Shown: piece after piece, positions 1 through 8,731 of the stretch
How positions within the stretch are numbered: the first letter of the stretch is position 1
Layout of the letters: each line of letters starts with the position of its first letter
NCBI GenBank assembly: GCA_016713645.1
Contig: JADJOU010000007.1
Location: 136,683-200,682, forward strand
From: Bacteroidota bacterium
Lineage (GTDB): Bacteria; Bacteroidota; Bacteroidia; Chitinophagales; JADJOU01
Direction of reading: 5' to 3'
DNA: 64,000 bases
Made by a program: the position numbers and the translations under genes
Notes under the pieces: generated by a model
Told to the model about the DNA's origin: nothing
Databases searched by the model: none
What the model saw: the letters and a program-made list of their open reading frames with translations, nothing else

Positions 1-130
1 TAAGGGGAATGGTATTGGTTTAGCTATTGTGAAAAAAATAGTGGAACAGCATGCTGGATTCATTTTTGCTCACGGGGAATTGAATCAAGGAGCTCAATTT
101 GATATATATTTACCTATATTGAATTTATAA
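1..130 (+). CDS. Sensor histidine kinase, C-terminal end (partial)
   Basis: Only the last 42 residues are in the window, read from base 2 to a TAA at 128-130. They contain the glycine-rich G2 box of a HATPase_c domain (GNGIGLAIVKKIVEQHAG), which closes the ATP lid of histidine kinases, followed by the usual final beta strand. The rest of the kinase, including its sensor, lies outside the window. A single-domain response regulator begins 19 bases later, so the two probably form a two-component pair, as is common for Rcp1-type regulators. The kinase assignment is firm; the signal is unknown. Confidence 0.9.
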   Translation, partial: KGNGIGLAIVKKIVEQHAGFIFAHGELNQGAQFDIYLPILNL

Positions 131-149
131 TTGTAACTTCATATAATAA

Positions 150-732
150 ATGAATGCAAATACTGTTCGTGTTTTATTAGCTGATGATGACGAAAGTGAT
201 CGATTGAATTTTTCCGAGGCTTTGGAAGAAATGAAAATGCAATTGAGCATTCAAACTGTTAATGATGGAATCGAATTGATGAATTTCTTAAACAATCCAT
301 TAAATCAATTGCCCGATTTGTTATTCTTAGACTTAAATATGCCTAGGATGAACGGAAAAGAATGTCTTAGGGAGATAAGAAAAAGTGAAGACATGAATAG
401 TATTGCAATCGCTATATATTCTACCTCTTCTACAGAAAAGGATATTGAGGAAACCTTCTTAGCTGGAGCAAATGTCTATATAAAAGCCCAATGATTTTAA
501 AGTGCTAAGCAAATACTTTCAAGTTGTAAAATCAGCGTCTATATACAAAAATCCACCTTTTAATATCTCTAATTTTTGCTTCGAGTATGAAGGAATCAAA
601 AATATGACTTTTATGGAGGCATATTGTTTTCGTGAGAAGTGTGAATCATATAAATTATTTCACGCTTTGTATAAATGGGATTCCTCCTTGCTTAATTTTG
701 TATTGCTAATTGCAAAAGTGCAATCAGTGTAA
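150..732 (+). CDS. Single-domain (Rcp1-type) response regulator, frameshifted
   Basis: This is a CheY-like receiver with no output domain. The acidic pocket (LLADDDESD), the phosphoacceptor strand (LLFLDLNMP) and the conserved Ser/Thr strand (YSTSST) are all present. The first frame stops at 492-494, right where receivers carry the conserved Lys-Pro. Removing one A from the run at 482-485 gives IKPNDFKVLSK and continues in the next frame. The real C-terminus is probably soon after about base 580; the frame stays open to 730-732, but the later residues do not look like a receiver. It is likely partnered with the kinase ending just upstream. The break is probably a sequence error. Confidence 0.8.
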
Positions 733-1092
733 TAATTTGAATCAATTTATATGAAGACCAAACACATTTTTCCGATTCGGGCAATTTCAACAATACCATA
801 TCCTCACAAAATGTGAAGTATAAGCAGTTATTAAAAAATGGCAGGCAGAGATACTCTAAATCAGCTAGCACAATTGCTTTGCCAGAGGACATTTCTACTT
901 GGGGAGAGTTCCCATTTTATAAAGCCTAATTACAATTGGTCTCAACGACCAAAAGAAGAAGCAGAATTTAGAGAAACCAATGTATTAATAGTAGCGTCAT
1001 TATCTATAATTCATTTAGAAGTGGTTTTTTATTCTGCTAGTTTAAATTGGTTTAGTGTATCTTACAAAGATTCAATTGTCTAAAGAAGGTTT
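733..1092 (+). other. Intergenic stretch without a supportable gene
   Basis: About 360 bases lie between the response regulator and the AraC-type regulator. An open frame at 838-1083 exists on the plus strand, but its translation shows no domain, signal peptide or compositional feature I can recognise, and it has no convincing ribosome site. Because this part of the window has many frame breaks, a decayed or mis-sequenced gene cannot be excluded. No hairpin terminator was seen. Confidence 0.4.
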
Positions 1093-1656
1093 ATGGTTAA
1101 GATTTATGTGAAGTATATGGTGAGTGCGAGGTGCAAGATGATCCTCCATGACGAATTGTTGAAAGTGGGCGCAAAAGCATTTTCAATCGAGATGGGTTAT
1201 GCAGAAATTCATGAAGATTTTTCTCCCGAACAAAGAGAGTCATTGAGTCAAGCACTTTTAAGGATTGGTCTAGAAGTCATGGATAATCCTAAAGCAATTT
1301 TAATAGAGCGAATTAGCTCGCTGATAGTAGAGTTGGTATCTCAGAAGGACAATGTTCCTGAGACAAATTATTCTGATTATATAAGTGAAAAATTGGGCTA
1401 TGATTATACTTACCTGGCCAATGTATTCTCTGAAGTAAAGGGAATTACCATTCAGCAATTTATTATTATGAATCGCATAGAGCGCGTAAAAGAATTGCTC
1501 GTCTATGATGAATTAAATCTAACGGAGATTTCATACGCATTGCATTATAGCAGTGTTGCGCATCTTTCAATGCAGTTCAAGAAAAACACTGGATTATCTC
1601 CTTCCTATTACAAGAAGTTAAAGCAGAAGAGAAATGAGATAAATCAAGGTATTTAG
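1093..1656 (+). CDS. AraC-family transcriptional regulator
   Basis: The protein has 187 residues. The C-terminal half carries the two helix-turn-helix motifs of the AraC/XylS family, with the typical second motif LTEISYALHYSSVAHLSMQFKK followed by the G-x-SPSYYKK end. The N-terminal ~90 residues are not a cupin sugar-binding domain; they resemble the short N-terminal region of a Bacteroidota AraC subgroup. The start at 1093 gives the N-terminus MVKIYVKYMVSARCK, which looks native. It stands directly upstream of a run of small stress-related genes (CsbD, lipoprotein, lmo0937, YtxH, holin-like) on the same strand and may regulate them. That link is inferred from position only. Confidence 0.85.
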   Translation: MVKIYVKYMVSARCKMILHDELLKVGAKAFSIEMGYAEIHEDFSPEQRESLSQALLRIGLEVMDNPKAILIERISSLIVELVSQKDNVPETNYSDYISEKLGYDYTYLANVFSEVKGITIQQFIIMNRIERVKELLVYDELNLTEISYALHYSSVAHLSMQFKKNTGLSPSYYKKLKQKRNEINQGI

Positions 1657-1838
1657 GCTTGATTTAGATTTTTTAATTCTGACATTCCCCAAGAATCAAC
1701 AGATTTATTCTTAATGGCGTAATTCGAATTTCCTATGTGTGATTCGTATAAGAATATCTTTCAATCGTGTAAATTTATTGACGTGAATAGCATCATCTTT
1801 GCCTTGTGGAAATGATTCTACAAATAAATGAATATACT

Positions 1839-2022
1839 ATGAACACAACTATTGTAAAGGGAAACTGGAACGAGCAAAAAAGTAAATTGAAGCAAATGTT
1901 TGCAATCCTTACTGATGATGATTTGATGTTTGATGAAGGTAAGCAGAAAAATGCTTGCAAAAATTCAAATCAAAATTGGCAAGACCAAAGATGAATTCAA
2001 TAAATTAATTGCAGGACTATAA
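1839..2022 (+). CDS. CsbD-like stress protein, frameshifted
   Basis: CsbD-like proteins are small soluble general-stress proteins of unknown biochemical role. The start MNTTIVKGNWNEQKSKLKQ is the family signature. The first frame leaves the family pattern at the A-run 1947-1951; dropping one A restores MLAKIQIKIGKTKDEFNKL and a TAA at 2020-2022, giving the usual ~60-residue length. ATG 1839 is preferred over an upstream ATG at 1806 because the family begins exactly there. A TCTTTGC box near 1797-1803, with TTGACG upstream, could be its promoter. The break is probably a sequencing indel. Confidence 0.8.
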
Positions 2023-2051
2023 TATTACTAACAAAATTAAAACACACAACC

Positions 2052-2492
2052 ATGAACAAAAAATTAATGCCTAAATTATTTGGCGCAATATGCATTTTTG
2101 CCCTAATGACTAGCTGCACGTCTGCAGAACAAAAAGTGGAAACAGCAGAAGAGAAAGTAGAAGAAGCGCATGACGAGTTAGTCTCCGCAAATGAAGATTA
2201 TCTTGCTGAGGTGAGCGGTTACAAAACTGAGACAGCCAAGGAAATTGCCGCGAACGATTTGAGTATCGTGGAATTCAATGCTAGAATTTCGAAAGAAAAG
2301 AAAGAAACACTTGAAGAGTACAAGAAGAAAATTGCTGAACTCAATAAGAATAATACAGATATGAAACTTCGCATGGAGAATTATAAAGCAGAAGGGAAGG
2401 ATCAGTGGGAAACTTTTAAAACAGAATATAACCACGATATGGAAGAATTGGGGAAAGCATTTAAAGATTTATCAGTTAAAAACGTAAAATAA
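2052..2492 (+). CDS. Coiled-coil lipoprotein, sll1863-type stress protein
   Basis: The 146-residue protein begins with a lipoprotein signal peptide ending in the lipobox LMTSC, so it should be lipid-anchored in the envelope. The remainder is rich in Glu and Lys and forms a long heptad-like helix (EQKVETAEEKVEEAHDELV and onward). Small helical proteins of this kind, annotated as sll1863-family stress proteins, often sit next to CsbD and YtxH genes in Bacteroidota. It is followed 5 bases later by a beta-barrel protein, suggesting co-transcription. No enzymatic residues are evident and the function is unknown. Confidence 0.75.
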   Translation: MNKKLMPKLFGAICIFALMTSCTSAEQKVETAEEKVEEAHDELVSANEDYLAEVSGYKTETAKEIAANDLSIVEFNARISKEKKETLEEYKKKIAELNKNNTDMKLRMENYKAEGKDQWETFKTEYNHDMEELGKAFKDLSVKNVK

Positions 2493-2497
2493 ATAGT

Positions 2498-3159
2498 ATG
2501 AAAAAATTAGGAATTATCATGATGCTCGCATTGAGCAGTTTAAGTATCAAAGCCGAAGATGATGGAGTTAGAGACCATATTCAGTATGGATTTAAAATTG
2601 GAGCAAACATGTCCAATGTATATAGTGTATCAGGTCAAAGTTTCATCGCAGATCCAAAATTCGGACTTGCAGTAGGTGGATCCCATCCATTCCATTGGGG
2701 AAGTTGTTTGCCTTCCACCCAGAGATTCTATTCTCGCAAAAAGGATTTAACGCAACAGGTGTTTTACTCGGGAATCCTTACACCATTAGCAATAGATTGA
2801 ATTATTTGGATATTCCACTGATGGGAGAGTTCAGACCTGCAGATTTTCTAAATATTCTTCTCGGTGTACAGTACTCCTATTTGTTGAGTCAAAAATATTC
2901 ATTTGACAATGGAACTACCAATGTCGAACAAATCACCCTTTTTAAGAATGAAAACATCAATAGGAATACGTTTAGCATTACAGGCGGAGCGGATGTAAAT
3001 TTGATGAATATAGTTCTTGGAGTGAGATTGGCATGGGATATGACAAGTCATAATGGAGATGGTACATCTGTGACACCAAACTACAAGAATGTCTGGTATC
3101 AAGCTACTATTGGATATAGATTTATTCATAATCATAAACAGAAGTCTCCGAAGAAATAA
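2498..3159 (+). CDS. PorT-like outer membrane beta-barrel protein, frameshifted
   Basis: After a signal peptide (residues 1-19, MKKLGIIMMLALSSLSIKA) comes a barrel of the Bacteroidota outer-membrane beta-barrel family: IQYGFKIGANMS, then FAFHPEILFSQKGF and YLDIPLMGEFRPADF, ending in an aromatic strand (WYQATIGYRF) before a short basic tail. The frame breaks near 2689-2691: adding one T there joins VGGSHPF to PLGKLFAFHPEI, the expected continuation. Without repair the first frame runs into nonsense and stops at 2798-2800. Repaired length is ~220 residues, normal for the family. The substrate or role is unknown; it sits in the stress/envelope cluster. Confidence 0.8.
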
Positions 3160-3268
3160 ATCAACAATGTCATAGCCATTTCCTTTTGGAGTTAATAGGT
3201 TTTTCTTCAGAGGAATTGGTTTATGATAAGTTGAATATCTTTAAGGAATTCTATAAATCATCATTCAA

Positions 3269-3427
3269 ATGAACAGTATATTATATTTAATCGCGGTGAT
3301 TTTCATCATCGCTTGGTTAATCGGATTTGTTGGTTTTCACGCAGGCGGAGGGATTATTCATATACTTCTTGTAATTGCAGCAATAGCCATCATTTTAAGA
3401 GTCATAAAAGGAGATAAAATAATTTAA
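3269..3427 (+). CDS. lmo0937-family small membrane protein
   Basis: This 52-residue protein (MNSILYLIAVIFIIAWLIG...) has two hydrophobic segments separated by a short glycine-rich turn (FHAGGGIIHILLVIAAIAI) and ends in a basic tail (RVIKGDKII). That is the pattern of the lmo0937/DUF5670 family of tiny membrane proteins, which are usually found among general-stress genes. The ATG at 3269 and TAA at 3425-3427 leave 12 bases before the YtxH gene, so the two are probably in one transcript. Function is unknown. Confidence 0.8.
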   Translation: MNSILYLIAVIFIIAWLIGFVGFHAGGGIIHILLVIAAIAIILRVIKGDKII

Positions 3428-3439
3428 AAAATAAATATT

Positions 3440-3662
3440 ATGAGAACAGATAAAATAATTTTAGGAGTCATGGCAGGAGTAGCTGCTGGAGTAATATTGG
3501 GCGTGCTATTTGCACCAGATAAAGGTTCGGAAACGCGAAAGAAAATTGCTCGAAAGAGTTCTGATGCGGTAGATGATTTGAATGATCAATTCAAAGAAAA
3601 TTGTGGAGGTTTTTCCGGATAAGTTTGAATCTATGAAGAGAAGAAGTGTCAAAAGTTTATGA
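3440..3662 (+). CDS. YtxH domain protein, frameshifted
   Basis: YtxH proteins are small membrane-anchored stress proteins. The N-terminal helix (IILGVMAGVAAGVILGVLFAP) followed by DKGSETRKKIARKS is the family hallmark. The first frame stops at 3620-3622 after a non-family tail. Adding one A to the run 3597-3600 gives EKIVEVFPDKFESMKRRSVKSL and a TGA at 3660-3662, matching the charged C-terminal helix of the family. It is flanked by the lmo0937-like and holin-like genes, all on the plus strand. The break is most likely an indel error. Confidence 0.8.
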
Positions 3663-3714
3663 AAGCAATAAGATTGAGAAAGCTTAATTTATCAAATAAT
3701 TAAAGGACTTATAT

Positions 3715-4071
3715 ATGCAGACACGAGACGATATTGATAGCGCAGAGAGCCATATAGAGCCAATATTCGAAAGAGTAGAAGCTTATGGCAAAGTGCAATT
3801 TGAATTGTTAAATTCAAGTCGATGCATAAAGGGGTTCAAGTAATTTCATCGTTCATCTCTAGTGTAATTGTTTATTTGGCACTTAGCCTTTTTGTCGTAT
3901 TTGCTAGTATTGCATTGTCAGTTGGTTGGAGAAATAATTGGGCATGCTTATTGGGGATTTGGCTTTGTTGCTTTGTTTTATGGAATTTTAGCTTTGATAT
4001 TGCAGATCTTTATGCGAAACTCGATTAAAGATGCTTTCTCCAATGCGCTTGTTAAACAATTTAACTCATAA
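3715..4071 (+). CDS. Phage-holin-family-like membrane protein, two frameshifts
   Basis: Reassembled from three frames, this is a ~118-residue protein of the small Bacteroidota 'phage holin family' type. It has an N-terminal amphipathic stretch (IEPIFERVEAYGKVQFELL), two hydrophobic helices (VISSFISSVIVYLALSLFVV and HAYWGFGFVALFYGILALIL) and a basic tail (SIKDAFSNALVKQFNS). The frame changes near 3810-3812, where an A is missing in TTAAATTC, and again near 3917-3925. Despite the family name there are no other phage genes nearby; these proteins usually stand in chromosomal stress clusters as here. It ends 5 bases before the next gene. Confidence 0.7.
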
Positions 4072-4076
4072 TCTCT

Positions 4077-4458
4077 ATGCCTGTAATAACAAATTTAAAG
4101 GACTTGGAAAATTATATTCTAGTTCTAGAAGCGCAAGGAAATTGATCAAAAGCATTGATGGTTGAATTGAAAATTCAAAATCAATTTTTAATCCAGTGAA
4201 TTTAATTGGCGAGGCAATATCTAAACTGGCTAAAAACCAAACATACAAAATGATGTAATCAATGGGGTCTTGTCTTTTGTCGTGGGATATGCAAGTAAAA
4301 AACTAGCGATTGGATCGACTTCGAATCCAATCAAACAATTGTTGGGGACATTTTTACAAATAGGTGTTTCATCAGTAGTAAATAAAAATGTAGACATGGT
4401 GGGAATAGGAAAAAAACTCTTATCCAATCAAACAGAGAATAAACCAGATATCTTATAG
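4077..4458 (+). CDS. Hypothetical protein of the YtxH/holin cluster, multiply frameshifted
   Basis: The reading begins MPVITNLKDLENYILVLEAQ and can be followed through several frame changes (near 4137, 4150, 4190 and 4246) to VNLIGEAISKLA, then NDVINGVLSFVVGYASKKLA and a TAG at 4456-4458. Each piece keeps coding-like composition, and adjacent pieces abut, so I read it as one ~125-residue gene rather than random open frames. A gene of this shape commonly follows the holin-like gene in Bacteroidota stress clusters. With four breaks in 380 bases it is either a very poorly sequenced or a decaying gene; I cannot tell which. Function is unknown. Confidence 0.5.
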
Positions 4459-4580
4459 TATGTTGATCATGATGTGAAATTTTTACAAGGAGTTTTTGAT
4501 AAAGAATTCCTACTGAGCATGGCTAAAGCGACTTTAACCTGAGATATTAAGTCGCTTGTGCATCTTGCCTTAGTAAAAGA

Positions 4581-4611
4581 AAAACCCTCCAAAATTTGGA
4601 GGGTTTTTTCG
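4581..4611. terminator. Bidirectional rho-independent terminator
   Basis: The stem AACCCTCCAAA / TTTGGAGGGTT is flanked by A-rich sequence on the left and a T-run on the right, so it can terminate both the plus-strand stress cluster and the minus-strand universal stress gene ending at 4636. Confidence 0.85.
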
Positions 4612-4635
4612 TGTAGTGCTTTTTGTAGAATTCGA

Positions 4636-5466
4636 TTAACTGATCTCGTATAAGGTCAATAAAGGAATATGACTGTGATAGGCAATATTCTTAGAAACAC
4701 TTCTAAAGAATATTCGATCAATAAAAGTGAGTTTGTGAGATACAGTAGCAATCAAACTAGCTTCCATTTCTTCGGAGAATTTATTGATGGCTTCTGCAAT
4801 ATTCGAAGATTTTAGATAGTAGAATTTATGCGGAATTTTTTTGAAATAATCTGCAATTTGTTCTTCCTCTTCTTTGTCAGCGCTCATTTTATCTTCTGTG
4901 ACATGCACAATTTTTAAGTGGGCTTGAAATGTATCAGCCAATGTCTTCAAAGCATCTTTTGATTTTTTATTCATCTCATAGGTGTCGAAATCAGCAGCAA
5001 AGACAAAATTCTCTGACATTTTTGAATAGTGGAAATTTTCAGGAATTGCCAACACTGGAATTTTTGAGTGAGCCAAAGTATTTGCAGTGAATGATCCTAA
5101 AAATAGTTCTGTCAATCCACTCGCCCCATGTGTCCCCATTACAATAAGATCAGCGTGGTGCTTCTCGCTCTCTTCAATGATGTTTTGGACAGATGGCCCA
5201 ATTGAAAATAAAACTTCAATTTCAACTCCTTGAAAATCTTCGTTTTTTTCAAGAAGTGTTTTGACTGATTCGATTTTGTGCTTGCGTGATTCATGGTAAT
5301 CTTCAATATACATCGCATTGTAAACATTATTATCTATGCCAGCAAAAATAGGCACGCTGTGATAAAGATGTACTTTAGCGCCAATTGCTTTGGCAAGATG
5401 CATGGCAAAAAGTGTAGCATTGTGCGCACACTTGGAAAAATCGGTGGGGACAAAAATGTTTTTCAT
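4636..5466 (-). CDS. Universal stress protein, two tandem Usp domains
   Basis: This 276-residue protein is a tandem UspA fold. Domain 1 (residues ~1-150) begins KNIFVPTDFS and contains the nucleotide-binding loop GTHGASGLTELFLGSFTAN, i.e. G-x2-G-x9-G-[ST], so it likely binds ATP. Domain 2 (~155-276) lacks this loop and is degenerate (VSHKLTFIDRIFFRSVSKN). Such tandem Usp proteins are cytoplasmic and are induced by stress or oxygen limitation. It lies in the same neighbourhood as a beta-CASP hydrolase and a REC-CRP regulator, a grouping consistent with a redox or anaerobic stress response. That regulation is inferred from context only. Confidence 0.9.
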   Translation of the reverse strand: MKNIFVPTDFSKCAHNATLFAMHLAKAIGAKVHLYHSVPIFAGIDNNVYNAMYIEDYHESRKHKIESVKTLLEKNEDFQGVEIEVLFSIGPSVQNIIEESEKHHADLIVMGTHGASGLTELFLGSFTANTLAHSKIPVLAIPENFHYSKMSENFVFAADFDTYEMNKKSKDALKTLADTFQAHLKIVHVTEDKMSADKEEEEQIADYFKKIPHKFYYLKSSNIAEAINKFSEEMEASLIATVSHKLTFIDRIFFRSVSKNIAYHSHIPLLTLYEIS

Positions 5467-5476
5467 GATATTGTTT

Positions 5477-5853
5477 TTAAATGACTATTGAATTTATGGT
5501 TGAAATATCTCCTAAACTATTGGCCTCTCCAATTGACCATTGATCTGATTTACTGGTTTCTATCCACACATCACCACCCTTTCTAAATACTTGTATATAC
5601 AGGTGCCCAATTGTTCAAATTTTTTCTCAATGTCCCAAATAATCGTATCCGAATTTATCTCTAGAGACAATTCTGATTTTAAACCCAAACTAGCCATATC
5701 CATTTCTTTATTGAAATATTGAAATTTCACATTGGTCAGTTTCCCTTCTTTATGCTCTTTCGAAAAGAATTCAATTTTGATATTGGAATACTCCCCTTGA
5801 ATTTTATCTTGTATCGATTTGATTGTGTCTTGCGGTTTAATGATGAGTTTCAT
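5477..5853 (-). CDS. Conserved Bacteroidota protein, frameshifted C-terminus
   Basis: The N-terminus (MKLIIKPQDTIKSIQDKIQGEYSNIKIEFF) follows the pattern of a small soluble Bacteroidota family of ~120 residues. The first frame ends early in a tail that does not fit (GTCIYKYLERVVMCG). Adding one base at the CCC of 5606-5608 (GGG in the gene) restores GHLYIQVFRKGGDVWIETS, the conserved second half, and moves the stop to 5477-5479. The biochemical function is unknown. It sits between the Usp gene and the beta-CASP hydrolase on the same strand. Confidence 0.7.
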
Positions 5854-5968
5854 GATAAATATTTTTCACAAATGTAAATGTGTTCGTCTATCATAAGTAT
5901 GATGAAAAACAAGGGATTTTCTGATTTTCATCATATTTAAATGTCAAATTTTTCTTTGTACTTTGGGA

Positions 5969-7339
5969 TCACCACATTTTCAAATCCTGCTTGTTTAACT
6001 TTTCTTTAAAAGCTAACTTAGCCTCATCATCTCCATGGACAAGAAATACACGCGCAACTTTCTTGGGATGCTGACAGTTTAAGAATTGCAGCATTTCATT
6101 ATAATCCCCATGGGCACTGAAGCTTTCTAGCGTTTCAACTGAGGCATTCACAGCAAAGAACTGACCAAAAATACGCACTTCCGGCTCGTGTTTTTTTAAT
6201 CGATCTGCCAATCCTCCAGGTGAACTATATCCCACAATAAGTATTGTATTTCTGCTGTCCTCAACGTGGTTTTTAATATGGTGTTTAATTCTCCCAGCTT
6301 CTGCCATGCCCGATGCTGAAATAATAATACATGGCTCCTTAAAGGTATTCAAATTTTTTGAATCTTCTACTTTAGTTATGTATTTTATATCTTTAAAAAT
6401 AAAGGGATCTCCATCTGTCCTGTCGATATAGGACTTAATCTCATCATTGAATAAGTTCATGTGCGCGCGCATGATGGCGGTGGTCTTGGCGCTCAGTGGA
6501 CTATCGACAAATACTTTGATATTTGGTATTTTGTTTTGATTCTTGAGTATATCCAAGGCATAGACCAATTCCTGTGTCCTCCCTAAGCTAAATGCTGGAA
6601 TAATCACTTTCCCTTTTTGTTGTACACATGTCTTATTGATAATCGATTCTAGCTTGTCTAAGCTCTCCTTGCTGTTTTCATGCAAACGGTCTCCATAAGT
6701 TGATTCACAAATGATATAATCGGCTTGCCTAAAAGGTTCAGGAGCATTCAAGATCTTGTCGTCTGGTCGGCCAATATCTCCAGTAAAAGTCAGGTGCTTG
6801 AATCCATCAATGCCTGAATAATCTATATGTACTGCGGCACTCCCTAAAATATGTCCTACATCTGTAAAATGAAAAGAAATGTTTTCATCGACATGCACTT
6901 TTTCATTGTAATCAATTGTTTGAAATAAGGTCAAACTATTCATGACATCGGTTTCTTCATACAATGGCTCTATCTTTTTTCTTCCCTCTTCTTTGCGCTT
7001 TTTATTGATGTATTCAATATCCTTTTCTTGTATCTGAGCGCTGTCCAAAAGCATGACATGACATAAGTCAAATGTTGCTGGCGTACAATAGACTTTCCCC
7101 CTAAAATGTTGCTTGTACATCAACGGAATAAGCCCAGAGTGGTCTATATGTGCGTGTGAGAGTAGAACGATATCTATCGTCGTCGGGTCAAAACCCAATT
7201 GATGATTGTTTACATGAACGCGCTCATGCTCCCCTTGAAACATGCCGCAATCAAGCAAAATATTCATCCCAGTATCTGTTGTAATGAGATGTTTGCTGCC
7301 TGTTACCGTTTCCGTCGCTCCTATGAATTGTATCTGCAT
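5969..7339 (-). CDS. MBL-fold beta-CASP RNA metallohydrolase
   Basis: This ~456-residue protein belongs to the metallo-beta-lactamase/beta-CASP family, whose prokaryotic members are exo- or endoribonucleases of the YSH1/CPSF73 type. Visible features are the zinc-binding HAHIDHSG motif, the later histidine motif in TDVGHILGSAAVHI, the beta-CASP part (FSLGRTQELVYALD; IISASGMAEAGRIKHHI) and the C-terminal SFSAHGDYNEM and VHGDDEAK motifs. An upstream in-frame ATG at 7396 exists, but MQIQFIGATETVTGSKH at 7339 matches the family start, so I prefer it. It is next to stress genes; a role in RNA turnover is inferred from the family. Confidence 0.88.
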   Translation of the reverse strand: MQIQFIGATETVTGSKHLITTDTGMNILLDCGMFQGEHERVHVNNHQLGFDPTTIDIVLLSHAHIDHSGLIPLMYKQHFRGKVYCTPATFDLCHVMLLDSAQIQEKDIEYINKKRKEEGRKKIEPLYEETDVMNSLTLFQTIDYNEKVHVDENISFHFTDVGHILGSAAVHIDYSGIDGFKHLTFTGDIGRPDDKILNAPEPFRQADYIICESTYGDRLHENSKESLDKLESIINKTCVQQKGKVIIPAFSLGRTQELVYALDILKNQNKIPNIKVFVDSPLSAKTTAIMRAHMNLFNDEIKSYIDRTDGDPFIFKDIKYITKVEDSKNLNTFKEPCIIISASGMAEAGRIKHHIKNHVEDSRNTILIVGYSSPGGLADRLKKHEPEVRIFGQFFAVNASVETLESFSAHGDYNEMLQFLNCQHPKKVARVFLVHGDDEAKLAFKEKLNKQDLKMW

Positions 7340-7504
7340 GGTTTGTGTTTTAGCAAATATAAGCGAATGTCTTTTAATTTGAGTGATTGAAATCACTTTA
7401 TTTTCTGATACAAATCATACTGATAATCGAGTATTTCAATCGTATTTAATCTAAATTGGTCCTTAGGCTAATTTAATAATCAGCTCAAAAGAATAAAAGA
7501 ATAC

Positions 7505-7512
7505 TAATTTTG
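7505..7512 (+). promoter_or_regulatory. Bacteroidota-type -7 box (TAATTTTG) of the PAS kinase gene
   Basis: TAATTTTG fits the TAnnTTTG consensus of the Bacteroidota primary sigma factor. It lies 18 bases upstream of the GTG start at 7531, which supports that start. No clear -33 TTTG was seen. Confidence 0.5.
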
Positions 7513-7530
7513 GACAACTAAAATTAACAC

Positions 7531-8681
7531 GTGAAGGCGGAGAGCAATTTTCAGGGAATTTTATTCGAATCTCTTTTCAATCATGCCAGCATTGGCATCA
7601 TCGTCTCTGATAGCAAGGGGAATGTATTTATTGTCAATGATTATGCCTTAAAAATGTTCCAATATGAAAGAGAGGAATTGGTCAACAAAAGCATAGAAAT
7701 TCTTATCCCAATGCGTTTTAATCATGTTCCGATGAGAACTAATTTTGAACAAAAACCTCAAAATAGATCGATGGGCATGGGGCGAGACCTTTATGGTCTA
7801 AAAAAGAGTGGAGAAGAATTTTCTGTTGAAATTAGCCTGAGCTTCTTTGAAATGTATCAGGAGCGCTATTTTATTGCATTTATAAGCGACATTCACAAAC
7901 GCAAAAAGGCAGAATTGGAATTGAAAGAATTAAATGAGGACCTTGAGCGAAAAGTAAATGAAAGAACACAAGACCTAAAAGAAGCTCTCGATAAAGAAAA
8001 AGTTTTAGGAGAGTTGAAATCTAGGTTTGTTTCTATCGCTTCTCATGAGTTTAAAACACCTCTCAGCACGATATCTTCGTCGGCGTATCTTCTGTCGCAA
8101 TATCATTTGACCCAAGACCAAGCTAAACGAGAAAAGCACATTCAACGAATCCAAAATTCCGTGAATTCACTCAATAGCATCTTAGACGATTTCTTGTCTC
8201 AAGGGCGCATCGAAGAGGAAAAGTGCAGATAAAAATCTTGCCTTTTGATATTGAAGAGTTGATGCTCGAGTCAATCCAAGATTTTGATAGCCTATTAAAA
8301 AGTGGGCAAAAAATTATTTATAACCATATAGGAGATAGAGTCATACTCTCTGATAAAAGCGCTCTAAAGCACATTTTCCAAAATTTGGTCTCCAATGCGC
8401 TTAAATTTTCTAGAGAAAATAGTGAAGTACTTGTAGAAACTACCGCATTAAATCATACCTTGACTTTGAAGATTCAAGACTTTGGCATAGGCATTCCTAA
8501 AGTGGATCAGACTCATTTATTTGAAAGATTCTACCGCGCTCAAAATGCGATGAATATTAAAGGGACTGGGCTTGGTTTGCATATCGTTGCAAAGTATGTA
8601 GAATTGCTCAAAGGCAGCATAGAATGTAGCAGTGAGGAAAACAAAGGAACTGAATTTATTATCGTGCTCGAAAATGTTTAA
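7531..8681 (+). CDS. PAS-domain sensor histidine kinase, frameshifted
   Basis: The gene encodes ~383 residues: a PAS domain (about 10-125, NHASIGIIVSDSKGNVFIVND), a coiled-coil linker, a HisKA domain with the phosphoacceptor in ASHEFKTPLSTI, and a HATPase_c domain with NLVSNALKFS (N box), DFGIGIP (G1), LFERFYR and GTGLGLHIV (G2). It has no membrane segment, so it is cytoplasmic, and the PAS fold may bind haem or flavin. The frame breaks at 8218-8224, between EEEK and the continuation VQIKILPFDIEEL; one A is missing from GAGGAAAAG. Start is GTG 7531. It is followed 50 bases later by a REC-CRP regulator, the likely partner. Confidence 0.88.
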
Positions 8682-8719
8682 ATACTGAAATCTGTTCAAT
8701 TTTTTAATTATAGAATCAC

Positions 8720-8727
8720 TAATTTTA
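8720..8727 (+). promoter_or_regulatory. -7 box (TAATTTTA) of the REC-CRP regulator gene
   Basis: TAATTTTA lies four bases before the ATG at 8732 and is close to the TAnnTTTG consensus. If used, the transcript would be leaderless or nearly so. The assignment is weak. Confidence 0.35.
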
Positions 8728-8731
8728 TAGG

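Noticed and set aside
502..732. Separate small gene starting at GTG 502
   Set aside because: Its start is the direct continuation of the response regulator receiver (KPNDFKVLSK) in a shifted frame.
838..1083. 81-residue plus-strand open frame
   Set aside because: No domain, signal, ribosome site or neighbour logic supports it; it lies in a stretch with frame errors.
2178..2435. Minus-strand 85-residue frame opposite the coiled-coil lipoprotein
   Set aside because: It is the complement of a Lys/Glu-rich helix, which gives a Phe/Leu-rich shadow frame; the sense gene has a lipobox.
3715..4071. Holin-like gene as a sign of a prophage
   Set aside because: No phage structural, lysis or integrase genes are nearby, and this family is a normal member of chromosomal stress clusters.
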